DNA of 64,000 nucleotides from Streptomyces flaveolus. GTDB taxonomy: Bacteria; Actinomycetota; Actinomycetes; Streptomycetales; Streptomycetaceae. The stretch spans positions 68,162 through 132,161 of the forward strand of contig NZ_JNWV01000033.1 of assembly GCF_000716535.1 (NCBI RefSeq), in the 5' to 3' direction. A model generated the notes under the pieces. It ran no database searches and was not told the origin of the DNA. It saw only the letters and a program-made list of their open reading frames with translations. Shown piece after piece: positions 34,307 through 44,670 of the stretch. How positions within the stretch are numbered: position 1 is the first letter of the stretch; each line of letters opens with the position of its first letter. A program made the position numbers and the translations under genes.

Positions 34307-34957
34307 TTAGTCGTCTGCGTCCTGACCGCCGGGCGCGTCGGGCGCGTCCGGGTCGAACGACGGGACTCCCTCCTGGGTCTCGGCCTCGATCGCCTCCGCC
34401 TCCGGGAGGAAGGGCGCGAGCTCCGGAAGCTCGTCCAGGCCACGCAGGCCCATCCGCTCCAGGAAGTAGTTCGTCGTCCTGTACAGGATCGCACCTGTTT
34501 CGGGTTCCGTGCCCGCCTCCTCGACCAGACCGCGTTGGAGGAGGGTGCGCATCACGCCGTCGCAGTTGACTCCGCGTACGGCGGAGACCCGGCTGCGGCT
34601 GACCGGCTGGCGGTAGGCGACGACCGCCAGGGTCTCCAGCGCGGCCTGGGTGAGGCGGGCGGTCTGGCCGTCCAGGACCAGCCGTTCGACGGCGGGCGCG
34701 TAGGCGGCGCGGGTGTAGAAGCGCCAGCCGCCCGCGACGAACCGCAGCTCGAAGCCGCGGCCCTGCACGGTGTACTCGTCGGCCAGCTCGCGCAGGGCGT
34801 CCGCGACCTGCCGCCTGGGCCGCTCCAGGATCTTCGCCAGATGCTCCTCGGTCGCGGGCTCGTCCACGACCATGAGCATCGCCTCCAGGGCGGGCTTGAG
34901 GTCGAGGTCGGCGACGGCCGGCGGCCCGGCCGGGACCTCGGCGGTCTGCTCACTCAC
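34307..34957 (-). CDS. scpB: segregation and condensation protein B
   Basis: A 216-residue winged-helix protein. The core LKPALEAMLMVVDEPATEEHLAKIL, then LTQAALETLAVVAYRQPVSRSRVSAVRGVN and LLQRGLVEEAG...LYRTTNYFLERMGL is ScpB. It forms the SMC condensin complex with ScpA. GTG 34957 overlaps the scpA stop. The C-terminal acidic tail (SFDPDAPDAPGGQDADD) is typical. Confidence 0.95.
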   Translation of the reverse strand: MSEQTAEVPAGPPAVADLDLKPALEAMLMVVDEPATEEHLAKILERPRRQVADALRELADEYTVQGRGFELRFVAGGWRFYTRAAYAPAVERLVLDGQTARLTQAALETLAVVAYRQPVSRSRVSAVRGVNCDGVMRTLLQRGLVEEAGTEPETGAILYRTTNYFLERMGLRGLDELPELAPFLPEAEAIEAETQEGVPSFDPDAPDAPGGQDADD

Positions 34958-36177
34958 GGCTTCTTCTCCTCCTTGGGCGGCTCGGGCGGCCGGTCGAACT
35001 CGTCCGTGACCAAGGGCGCCCCGTCCGCGTCCCCGCCGGTCCAGCGCACGGTCAGCTCCCCGAGCGCGGCCTCCTGCTCCAGGGCGACGGCCTTCTCCCG
35101 GTACAGCTCCAGCAGGGCGAGGAACCGCGCCACGACGGTGAGCGTGTCGTCGGTGTCCTCGATCAGCGCCCGGAAGCTGGCCTCGCCCAGCTCGCGCAGC
35201 CGGGCGACCACGATGCCGGCCTGCTCCTGCACGCTGACCAGCGGGGCGTGGATGTGGTCGACGTAGACCTGCGGCTTGGGCTTGGGCTGCATGGCCTTGA
35301 CCGCCAGCTCGGCGAAGCCCTCGGGGCCGATGCTGATGACGACCTCGGGCAGCAGCTCGGCGTGCTGCGGTTCCAGGCCGACGGTACGGGGGTGGCGCCG
35401 GGCCTCGTCGTCGAGCCGCCGGTCGAAGATGTCGGCGATCTGCTTGTAGGCGCGGTACTGGAGCAGCCGGGCGAACAGCAGGTCCCGGGCCTCCAGCAGG
35501 GCGAGGTCGGCCTCGTCCTCCACCTCGGCGGCGGGCAGCAGCCGGGCGGCCTTGAGGTCGAGCAGCGTGGCCGCGACCACCAGGAACTCCGTGGTCTGGT
35601 CCAGGTCCCAGTCGGGTCCCATGGCCCGGATGTGCGCCATGAACTCGTCGGTGACCTTGGACAGGGCGACCTCGGTGACGTCCAGCTTGTGCTTGGAGAT
35701 GAGCTGGAGGAGCAGGTCGAAGGGGCCCTCGAAGTTGGCGAGGCGAACCTTGAAGACGCCGTCGGCAGCGGGCTCCGCTTCAGCGGGCTTCGATTCGACG
35801 GGCTCGGGCGTCTCCGGCTCGGCGAGCTCCGGCTCGGCCCCGGACAGCTCCGGCTCAGGCAGCTCGGACTCCGGCAGCTCCAGCTCGGTGGGCTCGAACC
35901 CAGCGGGCTCCAGCTCGGTTCCGGACAGCTCCGGCTCAGGCAGCTCGGCCCCGGACAGCTCCGGCTCAGGCAGCGCGGATTCCGGCAGCTCCGGCTCGGC
36001 AGGCTCGGACCCAGCGGGCTCCGGCTCGGGCTCAGGCAACTCCGGCTCGGGCAGCTGCGGCTCGGGAGCCTCCGCGGGTACGGCGGCGGGCTCGTCCGGT
36101 GTCGCTCCCGGTCCTCGCCCCAGCGCACGCCGACGGCCGGCGGATGCGCCGGGGGCAGGGGCTTCGTTCGAGGTCAT
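34954..36177 (-). CDS. scpA: segregation and condensation protein A, with Glu/Pro-repeat N-terminal extension
   Basis: A 407-residue kleisin. Residues about 130-395 are the ScpA core (FKVRLANFEGPFDLLLQLISKHKLDVTEVAL, then the C-terminal winged helix). Residues about 35-125 form repeats of the type ELPEPELSG, a low-complexity acidic tail not part of the conserved fold. It bridges SMC heads and binds ScpB. It is followed by scpB by GTGA overlap and sits downstream of the ParA-like gene and its small partner. Confidence 0.95.
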   Translation of the reverse strand: MTSNEAPAPGASAGRRRALGRGPGATPDEPAAVPAEAPEPQLPEPELPEPEPEPAGSEPAEPELPESALPEPELSGAELPEPELSGTELEPAGFEPTELELPESELPEPELSGAEPELAEPETPEPVESKPAEAEPAADGVFKVRLANFEGPFDLLLQLISKHKLDVTEVALSKVTDEFMAHIRAMGPDWDLDQTTEFLVVAATLLDLKAARLLPAAEVEDEADLALLEARDLLFARLLQYRAYKQIADIFDRRLDDEARRHPRTVGLEPQHAELLPEVVISIGPEGFAELAVKAMQPKPKPQVYVDHIHAPLVSVQEQAGIVVARLRELGEASFRALIEDTDDTLTVVARFLALLELYREKAVALEQEAALGELTVRWTGGDADGAPLVTDEFDRPPEPPKEEKKP

Positions 36178-36195
36178 GGCCCCCGCAGGCTACCG

Positions 36196-36744
36196 CTAGC
36201 GCCCGCGCAGCCGTCGTACGAGGATGCTCGCGTCCCCGCGGGACTCCAGGTCGGCCAGGACCACGGCCACGGCCTCGCGGACGATCCGCCCGCGGTCCAC
36301 CGCGAGCCCGTGCTCGCCGCGGAGCACCAGCCGCGCGTGCTCCAGATCCATCAGCTCCTCGGCGGAGACGTACACGGTGATCTTCTCGTCGTGCCGCTCG
36401 CGCCCGCTGGGCCGCCGGGCCGCCGACCGTCCGCGCTTGCGGGGCTGCGCGGCGGCAGAACCTTCCTGCGCCGCCTGCCGCCGGGCCGGCCGGGTACGGG
36501 ACTCGCCGGCCTCGGCCGACTCGGCCTCCGCCGCCACGTGCTCGGCGCCCTCACCGTCGCCGCTCCGGACGGGCACCGACTGCGGTGCGTCCTCGGCGGC
36601 GGCCGCCTCGTCGCTCTCCCCCGCGGGAGCCGGCACCCGGGCCTCGCCGTTGGCCGCGCGGCGGGGCGTGGACGGCTGGAGCGCCATCCCCCCGGTCGTG
36701 CGGAACAGTTCGTCGGCCCCGGGCAGACTCACTCGGCGTGACAC
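36196..36744 (-). CDS. small basic protein downstream of ParA-like ATPase, possible ribbon-helix-helix DNA binder
   Basis: A 182-residue protein. Residues 1-115 are acidic/Ala-rich and then Arg-rich and look disordered. The C-terminal 65 residues (EKITVYVSAEELMDLEHARLVLRGEHGL..IVREAVAVVLADL) have the pattern of a strand plus two helices, like ribbon-helix-helix repressors. GTG 36744 has GGGAGGT eight bases before it and overlaps the parA coding by 16 bases. It may be the DNA-binding partner of the ParA-like protein. Confidence 0.6.
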   Translation of the reverse strand: MSRRVSLPGADELFRTTGGMALQPSTPRRAANGEARVPAPAGESDEAAAAEDAPQSVPVRSGDGEGAEHVAAEAESAEAGESRTRPARRQAAQEGSAAAQPRKRGRSAARRPSGRERHDEKITVYVSAEELMDLEHARLVLRGEHGLAVDRGRIVREAVAVVLADLESRGDASILVRRLRGR

Positions 36745-37904
36745 CGGGCGAGCACCTCCCTGGCGAGCTGGCGGTAGGCGGCGGCACCGACGGAGTTGGA
36801 GGCGTACGTGGTGATCGGCTCACCGGCGACCGTGGTCTCCGGGAAGCGGACCGTGCGGCCGATGACCGTGTGGTAGACGTGGTCGTCGAAGGCCTCGACC
36901 ACGCGGGCCAGCACCTCGCGGCTGTGCACCGTGCGCGAGTCGTACATCGTGGCGAGGATGCCGTCGAGCTCCAGCTCCGGGTTGAGCCGTTCCTGGACCT
37001 TCTCGATGGTCTCGGTCAGCAGGGCCACACCGCGCAGGGCGAAGAACTCGCACTCCAGCGGCACGATCACCTTGTGCGCGGCCGTCAGCGCGTTGACGGT
37101 GAGCAGGCCGAGCGAGGGCTGACAGTCGATCACGATGTAGTCGTAGTCGGGCAGCAGCGGCTTCAGGGCCCGCTGGAGTGTCGACTCGCGCGCGACCTCG
37201 GAGACCAGCTGGACCTCGGCGGCCGACAGGTCGATGTTGGACGGCAGCAGGTCCATGTTGGGGACCGCCGTCTTCAGCAGGACCTCGTCCGCGGACATGC
37301 CCCGCTCCATGAGCAGGTTGTAGACGGTGAGGTCCAGCTCCATCGGGTTGACGCCGAGACCGACCGACAGCGCGCCCTGCGGGTCGAAGTCCACAAGCAG
37401 CACGCGCCGGCCGTACTCCGCGAGCGCGGCACCCAGGTTGATGGTCGACGTCGTCTTGCCGACGCCGCCCTTCTGGTTGCACATCGCGATGATCGTCGCG
37501 GGGCCGTGGTCGGTCAGCGGGCCCGGGATCGGGAAGTACGGCAGCGGGCGTCCGGTCGGGCCGATGCGCTCACGGCGCTGGCGGGCCGCGTCGGGCGCGA
37601 GCGTGGCCGCGTACTCGGGATCGGGCTCGTACTCGGCGTCGGGGTCGTAGAAGTGCCCCTCGGGCAGTTCGTCGTAGTCGGCGAAGTGGTTGTGGGGCGC
37701 GCCACTTCCGTCGCCGGCCATGGCGTTCACGTGATGGCCATCCATGCTCTGGTGTGCTGTCCCGGCCGCCTGCGGACCGGAACTCTGGTGGGCTGCGAAG
37801 GTGCGCACAGCTACGGAGCCGACAGCCTCGAATCCCGCGGGGCCCTGGCCCCGTGCAGGCATTCCTGGTTGACCACCCCCGGGAGAAAATGTCGACTCAT
37901 TCAC
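36729..37904 (-). CDS. ParA/Soj-like ATPase (second copy, scpAB cluster)
   Basis: A 391-residue protein. An N-terminal Pro/Gly/His-rich segment of about 140 residues precedes a MinD/ParA ATPase: deviant Walker A NQKGGVGKTTSTINLGAAL, switch DFDPQGALSVGLG and DCQPSLGLL. It ends at a C-terminal helix. Classic parA is with parB near oriC; this one is with scpAB as in M. tuberculosis. It probably organises chromosome or division sites with its partner gene. I chose GTG 37904, downstream of AAGGAGGT; earlier in-frame codons give unrelated sequence. Confidence 0.88.
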   Translation of the reverse strand: MNESTFSPGGGQPGMPARGQGPAGFEAVGSVAVRTFAAHQSSGPQAAGTAHQSMDGHHVNAMAGDGSGAPHNHFADYDELPEGHFYDPDAEYEPDPEYAATLAPDAARQRRERIGPTGRPLPYFPIPGPLTDHGPATIIAMCNQKGGVGKTTSTINLGAALAEYGRRVLLVDFDPQGALSVGLGVNPMELDLTVYNLLMERGMSADEVLLKTAVPNMDLLPSNIDLSAAEVQLVSEVARESTLQRALKPLLPDYDYIVIDCQPSLGLLTVNALTAAHKVIVPLECEFFALRGVALLTETIEKVQERLNPELELDGILATMYDSRTVHSREVLARVVEAFDDHVYHTVIGRTVRFPETTVAGEPITTYASNSVGAAAYRQLAREVLARCHAE

Positions 37905-38241
37905 AAGTCGTCTTACCTCCTTGGTGACCAGGAAACTTCTAGACAAGGTCAGCGTGGCACCATGCCGACGGTTGGCGACTCTATGGCGTGTCGGCGGTCC
38001 GCAGCAACACAATCCGCCGGACCCGGCAGGATGTGTCGGCAATGAAACATCTCGCTGTCAAGGGCGTACGGCCGTCGCACAGCAGGTTTCACCGGTGTGC
38101 GAATCGGTCGAAGGGTTACGTTCGAGGCGAGTTGACCGAGAGCCGCAAAGTGACCATACACACACCCGGCCGGACCTTGTCGGGCAAGGTCCGGCCGGGT
38201 GCGCGCTGTTGACGAGCCGTGTTGACGAATCGCCTTTTGGG
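37905..38241. other. intergenic region between ParA-like gene and ald, including terminator
   Basis: No gene apart from the ald terminator at 38163-38201. A TTGACA hexamer on the minus strand (revcomp at 38057-38062) may be a -35 of the ParA-like gene, without a clear -10. Confidence 0.4.
38163..38201 (-). terminator. terminator of ald
   Basis: A 17-bp perfect stem (CACCCGGCCGGACCTTG and complement) with a 5-base TCGGG loop, 41 bp past the ald stop; reads out into a TG-rich stretch. Confidence 0.8.
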
Positions 38242-39357
38242 TCAGCCGAGAAGGCTCTCCAGCTCGACGTGGTCCAGGCCGTGGGCCTCGGCGACCTCCT
38301 TGTAAACGACCTTGCCGTCATGGGTGTTGAGACCCTTGGCAAGCGCGGGGTCGCGGCGCAGCGCCTCCACCCAGCCGTTGTTGGCCACGGAGACGATGTA
38401 CGGCAGCGTCGCGTTGGTGAGGGCGTTGGTGGAGGTGTTGGGCACCGCGCCCGGCATGTTCGCGACGCAGTAGAAGACCGAGTTGTGGACCCGGAAGGTC
38501 GGCTCGGCGTGCGTGGTGGGACGGGAGTCCTCGAAGCAGCCGCCCTGGTCGATCGCGATGTCGACAAGGACACTTCCCGGCTTCATGCGGGACACCATCT
38601 CGTTGGTGACCAGCTTCGGGGCCTTGGCGCCCGGAATGAGGACCGCGCCGATGACGAGGTCGGCGTCGAGGACGGCCTTCTCCAGCTCGAAGGCGTTGGA
38701 CATGATCGCCTTGACCTTCGTGCCGAAGATCCGGTCCGCCTCGCGCAGCTTGTTGATGTCACGGTCGAGCAGGGTCACCTCGAAGCCCATGCCGATGGCG
38801 ACCTGGGTGGCGTTCCAGCCGGAGACACCGCCGCCGATGACCACGGCCTTGGCCGGGGTCACGCCCGGGACGCCGCCCGGCAGCACGCCGCGGCCGCCGG
38901 CCGCGCGCATCAGGTGGTAGGCGCCGACCTGCGGGGCCAGCCGGCCCGCGACCTCGGACATCGGGGCGAGCAGCGGCAGGGCGCGGTTCGGCAGCTCGAC
39001 GGTCTCGTAGGCGATGGCCGTGGTGCCGGACTCGATCAGCGCGTCCGTGCACTCCTTGGAGGCGGCCAGGTGCAGGTAGGTGAAGAGGATCTGGTCCTTG
39101 CGCAGGCGGTGGTACTCCTCGGCGATGGGCTCCTTGACCTTCAGCAGCAGGTCGGCGGCGGCCCACACCTCGTCGGCCGTGTCGAGGATGGCGGCACCGG
39201 CCGAGACGTACTCCTCGTCCGTGATGGAGGAGCCGAGGCCGGCGCCCCGCTCGACGACGACCTGGTGGCCGTTGCGCACCAGCTCGTGCACACCGGCGGG
39301 GGTGATGGCCACCCGGAACTCGTTGTTCTTGACCTCGCGGGGGATGCCGACCTTCAC
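38242..39357 (-). CDS. ald: alanine dehydrogenase
   Basis: A 371-residue enzyme, the standard length. N-terminal catalytic motifs NNEFRVAITPAG (Arg15) and LLLKVKEP (Lys), the His in LHLAA, the NAD site VVIGGGVSGWNATQVAIGMGFEVTLLDRD and the Asp in IDQGGCFEDSRPTTH are present. It interconverts alanine and pyruvate with NAD. The start GTG 39357 (VKVGIPREV) matches family starts, with AAGGA 11 bases before; a GTG nine bases earlier is too near the site. In front is a STAND ATPase gene; a short ATTG-CAT-CAAT palindrome at 39498 may be an Lrp-type control site. Confidence 0.96.
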   Translation of the reverse strand: MKVGIPREVKNNEFRVAITPAGVHELVRNGHQVVVERGAGLGSSITDEEYVSAGAAILDTADEVWAAADLLLKVKEPIAEEYHRLRKDQILFTYLHLAASKECTDALIESGTTAIAYETVELPNRALPLLAPMSEVAGRLAPQVGAYHLMRAAGGRGVLPGGVPGVTPAKAVVIGGGVSGWNATQVAIGMGFEVTLLDRDINKLREADRIFGTKVKAIMSNAFELEKAVLDADLVIGAVLIPGAKAPKLVTNEMVSRMKPGSVLVDIAIDQGGCFEDSRPTTHAEPTFRVHNSVFYCVANMPGAVPNTSTNALTNATLPYIVSVANNGWVEALRRDPALAKGLNTHDGKVVYKEVAEAHGLDHVELESLLG

Positions 39358-39503
39358 GTCGATCACGGTCCTTGGCTCAGAGGGTATGGGGGTGCAATAG
39401 AGACGTACCCAGACATGCGGGGGCATACCGGGAGACACCGCAGGAGAACGAGCGGCAGAGCCAGTCTAATGAAGGCGTTCCGGCTGTCTAGCCTTTCATT
39501 GCA

Positions 39504-41564
39504 TCAATCTCCACTGGACGCACTACGGATTTCGCAGGCGTTAGCGTCTTGTTCCGGCCTTGCGTCCTCTTCCGGTGGCTCCTCACCCAGCATGCGCTCC
39601 GCCGCAGCACGGTGCAGGCGGGCCGACGCGGGGTCGCCGAGCCGGTCCAGGGTGTCGGCGAGGCGCAGCTGGAGCGCGGCCTGCAACCGCGCGTCCTCGG
39701 CGCGCCGCGCCCACTCCACGGCCTCCTGGCAGGTGCGCAGCGACTCCTCGGGCCGCCCCGCGTACTCCTGCACCCGGGCGATCTCGCTCAACGCCCGCGC
39801 GCTGGCGGCGACATCGCCGCTCCTGCGGTAGCCGGCCAGGGCGGCCCGCCAGTTCCGCAGCGCCTCCCCGTAACGGCCGGCGTAGGTGTGGGCGGTGCCG
39901 ATACGGCCGTACAGCCGGGCCGCCTCCGGGTGCTCCCCCCGCGCCAGCCGCTCGGCCAGCGCCCGGCCGAACCAGTCGGCGGCCCGGTCGTGGTCCCCCA
40001 GCTCCTGGTACGCGCCGCCTACGGATTCCATCGCGCGGCCGGTCGCGTACGGGTCGTTCGCCTCGCGTCCGGCGTCCAGGGCGGCCCGGTAGCGGGCCAG
40101 TGCCTCCAGGCTCCGGCCGGTCTGCGCGTCCAGATCGCCCAGGTTCAGCAGGGCCGCGGCCTTCTCCCGGGGCAGCCCCCGCCGCTCGGCGACGTCCAGC
40201 ACGAGCCCGTGCAGCCCGTACAGGTCGGGTGCGGCGGCCTGCGTGCCGACATGCGCGGCCAGGGCCCTGACCAGCTGGGACATCAGCCGGCGGGCGAGGG
40301 TGTCCAGCTCGCCGTCGGCCACCGCGAGGCGCGCGGACGCCAGCAGGGCGGGCCGCCGGATGCGCAGCCAGTCGGCGGCGGCCCGCGGGGTCGGGAAGCG
40401 CAGCGCGGGGGGCAGGCCGCTCAGCTTCTCCCGGGCCTGCGGGCTGTCGGTCTCGGTGATCGCCCGGCAGGACTGCAGCAGCCGTACCGTCCGCTCCAGC
40501 ATCCGGGCCCGGGCGAGCTGCAGCTCGGCGGGCCGCTCCTGGGTCTCGGCCAGGGCGCGCAGCAGCGGGTGCAGACAGCCGGGGACCTCGTACTGGGGCA
40601 GCGGGGAGTCCAGCGCCCGCAGCAGGCCGAGGGCGACCAGGTCGTCGAGGGTGGCGCGGGCGGCGTCGACAGAGCAGCCGGCGAGCGCGGAGGCGGTGTG
40701 CGGGTCGGCCAGTCCGGCCGGGGCGAGGCAGAGCAGTCGCAGTACGCGGGCGGCCGGGCCGGGCAGCTGGTCGTACACGAGCCGGAAGACGCGGGACAGC
40801 GGGGTGCCGTCCGCACCGCCGTCGGCGTGCAGCCGCTTGGCGAGGTCGGAGACGGCGGCCTGGGGGCGGGCGGCGAGCCAGCCGCCGGCCAGCACCAGCG
40901 CGGCCGGATGGCCCTGGCAGGCCTCGACCAGGCTCTCCGCGGAGCGCGGGTCGACGGTGACGCGGACGGAGCCGGCGTAGCCGGTGAGCAGTTCCACCGC
41001 GGACTTGGTGTCGAGGCCGCCGAGCGTGCACGGGCGGACGTCCGCGATGCCGGTGAGCGGGCCCCCGGAGACGGCCACCACCAGGCAGTCCGGGGCGTCC
41101 GGGAGCAGCGCGTCGACCTGCTCGGCGCCGGCCGCGTCGTCCAGCAGGAGCAGCATCCGCCGCCCGGCCAGGGCGGCGCGCAGGGCCGCGGCCAGGTCGT
41201 CCTCGGCGGCTCCGGCGGGGGCGGGCAGCTCCAGGGCGGCGAGCAGGTCGCGGGCGGCCTGCTCGACGGGCACCGGCGTGCCGCCGGGTTCGCTGAGCCG
41301 GGCCCGCAGCACTCCGTCGGGGTAGCGGCCGGCGACCTGCCGGACGAGTTGCTCGGCGAGGCGGGTCCGGCCGGAGCCGGGGCGGCCGGCGATGAGGAGC
41401 ACGCGCGCGCGGGGGGCCTTGCGGCCGGAGAGGGTGTCCAGTCCGGCGCGCTCGATGTCGGCGCGCAGCTCCTTCAACTCCCGTGCACGGCCCAGGAATC
41501 GGTCCTCCCTGGCCGGGTGCGCGGTCCGCTCCGCACCGTCTGGGTCCACCGCCTGATCCGTCAC
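39504..41564 (-). CDS. STAND-type ATPase with NB-ARC-like domain and TPR repeats
   Basis: A 686-residue soluble protein. It has an NB-ARC-type ATPase: FLGRARELKELRADIERAG, P-loop GRPGSGRTRLAEQLV (about residues 61-75) and Walker B-like RRMLLLLDDAAG. A winged-helix connection (LPGPAARVLRLLCLAPAG) follows, then about six TPR units from 455 to 660 (AGRYGEALRNWRAALAGYRRSGD and similar). SARP/LAL regulators share this body, but here there is no N-terminal DNA-binding domain, so it may be a signalling scaffold. GTG 41564 has GGGAG eight bases upstream. It sits between Nudix and ald in the pyrG-parA cluster. Confidence 0.82.
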   Translation of the reverse strand: MTDQAVDPDGAERTAHPAREDRFLGRARELKELRADIERAGLDTLSGRKAPRARVLLIAGRPGSGRTRLAEQLVRQVAGRYPDGVLRARLSEPGGTPVPVEQAARDLLAALELPAPAGAAEDDLAAALRAALAGRRMLLLLDDAAGAEQVDALLPDAPDCLVVAVSGGPLTGIADVRPCTLGGLDTKSAVELLTGYAGSVRVTVDPRSAESLVEACQGHPAALVLAGGWLAARPQAAVSDLAKRLHADGGADGTPLSRVFRLVYDQLPGPAARVLRLLCLAPAGLADPHTASALAGCSVDAARATLDDLVALGLLRALDSPLPQYEVPGCLHPLLRALAETQERPAELQLARARMLERTVRLLQSCRAITETDSPQAREKLSGLPPALRFPTPRAAADWLRIRRPALLASARLAVADGELDTLARRLMSQLVRALAAHVGTQAAAPDLYGLHGLVLDVAERRGLPREKAAALLNLGDLDAQTGRSLEALARYRAALDAGREANDPYATGRAMESVGGAYQELGDHDRAADWFGRALAERLARGEHPEAARLYGRIGTAHTYAGRYGEALRNWRAALAGYRRSGDVAASARALSEIARVQEYAGRPEESLRTCQEAVEWARRAEDARLQAALQLRLADTLDRLGDPASARLHRAAAERMLGEEPPEEDARPEQDANACEIRSASSGD

Positions 41565-41748
41565 GGGCCACACTCCCGTCCCACCGCACGCGCAAGCCCG
41601 CCGGTGTCTTCCGATGCGGGCGTTGAAGAGCCTAGTTCACGCTCTGCGACGTTCCGGGAAGAGCGCGGCGGAGGGATCGCCCGATCGGATCAGGCGATCG
41701 TCACACCGGTGGGCCGGACGGGTGCGGTCGGGTCCCGGACGGGCCGGG

Positions 41749-42375
41749 TCAGCTCTCGAAGGGGCGCGCGGGCCAGGGCGCGTCGGCGGGACGCAGCGCG
41801 TCCAGACCGTCCCCGCCCCGGGCGGCGACCAGGGAGAGCACGCCGACCACGAGGCAGTTGTTGTGCAGGTCCCCGGCCAGGACGCGGCGCACCAGTTCCT
41901 CGACCGGGACACGCGCGTGCTGCATGTCGGTCTCCTCGTGCTCCGCCGCGAAGCGCTCGCCCTCGGCCTCGGACAGGCCCCGGGCCAGGAAGATCCGTAC
42001 GGCCTCGTCGCAGCCGCCCGGGGTGGTGTAGACGTCGGTCAGCACCCTCCAGTCCTCGGCCTTGACGTGCGCCTCCTCGTACAGCTCCCGCTGCGCCGCG
42101 TGCAGCGGGTTCTCGCCGGGCACGTCCAGCAGCCCGGCCGGGATCTCCCACAGCTTCTGCCGCACCGGGTGCCGGTACTGGTTGATCAGCAGCACCCGGT
42201 CCTCCTCGTCCAGGGCGAGGACGGCCACGGAGCCGGGGTGGACCTGGTAGTCACGGCGGGCCACCGATCCGTCGGGCATGACCACGTCGTCCGTGCGGAC
42301 GGAGGTCTTGTTGCCCACGAAGGGGGTGTCCGTGGCCCGGATCTCCCACTCCTCGGGGGTGTCCTTGATCGTCAT
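41749..42375 (-). CDS. Nudix hydrolase, ADP-ribose pyrophosphatase type
   Basis: A 208-residue enzyme. Nudix box in GLLDVPGENPLHAAQRELYEEAHV, preceded by NQYRHPVRQKLWEIPAGLLD and with the tail TDMQHARVPVEELVRRVLAGDL. The family cleaves ADP-ribose and related dinucleotides; in M. tuberculosis the homologous gene follows pyrG as here. ATG 42375 follows AAGGACAGGGC. A single transcript with pyrG is likely (gap about 100 bp). Confidence 0.92.
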   Translation of the reverse strand: MTIKDTPEEWEIRATDTPFVGNKTSVRTDDVVMPDGSVARRDYQVHPGSVAVLALDEEDRVLLINQYRHPVRQKLWEIPAGLLDVPGENPLHAAQRELYEEAHVKAEDWRVLTDVYTTPGGCDEAVRIFLARGLSEAEGERFAAEHEETDMQHARVPVEELVRRVLAGDLHNNCLVVGVLSLVAARGGDGLDALRPADAPWPARPFES

Positions 42376-42478
42376 GCCCTGTCCTTCCACGCGCTTTTTG
42401 CGAAAACTCCGGCCGACGAAGAAAGCCGGGGCGCTCACCTGTGAAGGTTCGCACCCCGGCCACCGTACAACTGGTGTG

Positions 42479-44128
<1,650 letters not shown>

Positions 44129-44670
44129 GGCCAAGAGGGGGCTCCCGTGGTCGCGGTCTGGGGGTGCGATCCGGCGACCCTCCCGAGTGTTTCCGGGGGT
44201 GCCGTCGCTGCGGTTCGGGGGTTTTTCTCCCACCGGTCCACGGGCTACCAGCGTATCAGCGCCTGGGCGAGATGGCTCCCGGCCACTCTTCGCACTCGCC
44301 CGGGCACAGCGCGCCGCCGCAGGTGTCACTCGTGTCACTCAGGTCATACTGCGGACACACCGTTCTCACCCGGTGCTCACTCGTTCGGCCCACACAGGTT
44401 GCCCGGAGCGGCACGCAGATCATCTACGTGCGACGTATCCTGCTCGGACATTGGCTGCCGAGCCCGGCCGGAACGACGGCACACCCCCGCCAACATCACC
44501 CGGAACAACGAGAGCGCGGCAGTTCGTTGAGCAAAGACTGTCGTGTTGCCTCAGGGCTCGGCGGGCTGCTTTGCTTCACCGCTCAACGACGCTTAACAAC
44601 GATCCCTTGACCGCACTAGCGACAGCCCCCTGCGCGGGGGTGTGACGTGGCCGTTCGACTGGAGTTGCAC
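44129..44670. other. 540-bp divergent region between pyrG and the GH15 gene
   Basis: No gene is visible. A TGTCACTC direct repeat occurs twice near 44327-44342. No convincing -10/-35 pairs are seen and no attenuator hairpin is clear in front of pyrG. Confidence 0.3.

Noticed and set aside
37726..37734. TTCACGTGA inside the ParA-like gene, resembling the centre of parS
   Set aside because: Streptomyces parS is GTTTCACGTGAAAC; here the flanks do not match, and it lies inside coding sequence.
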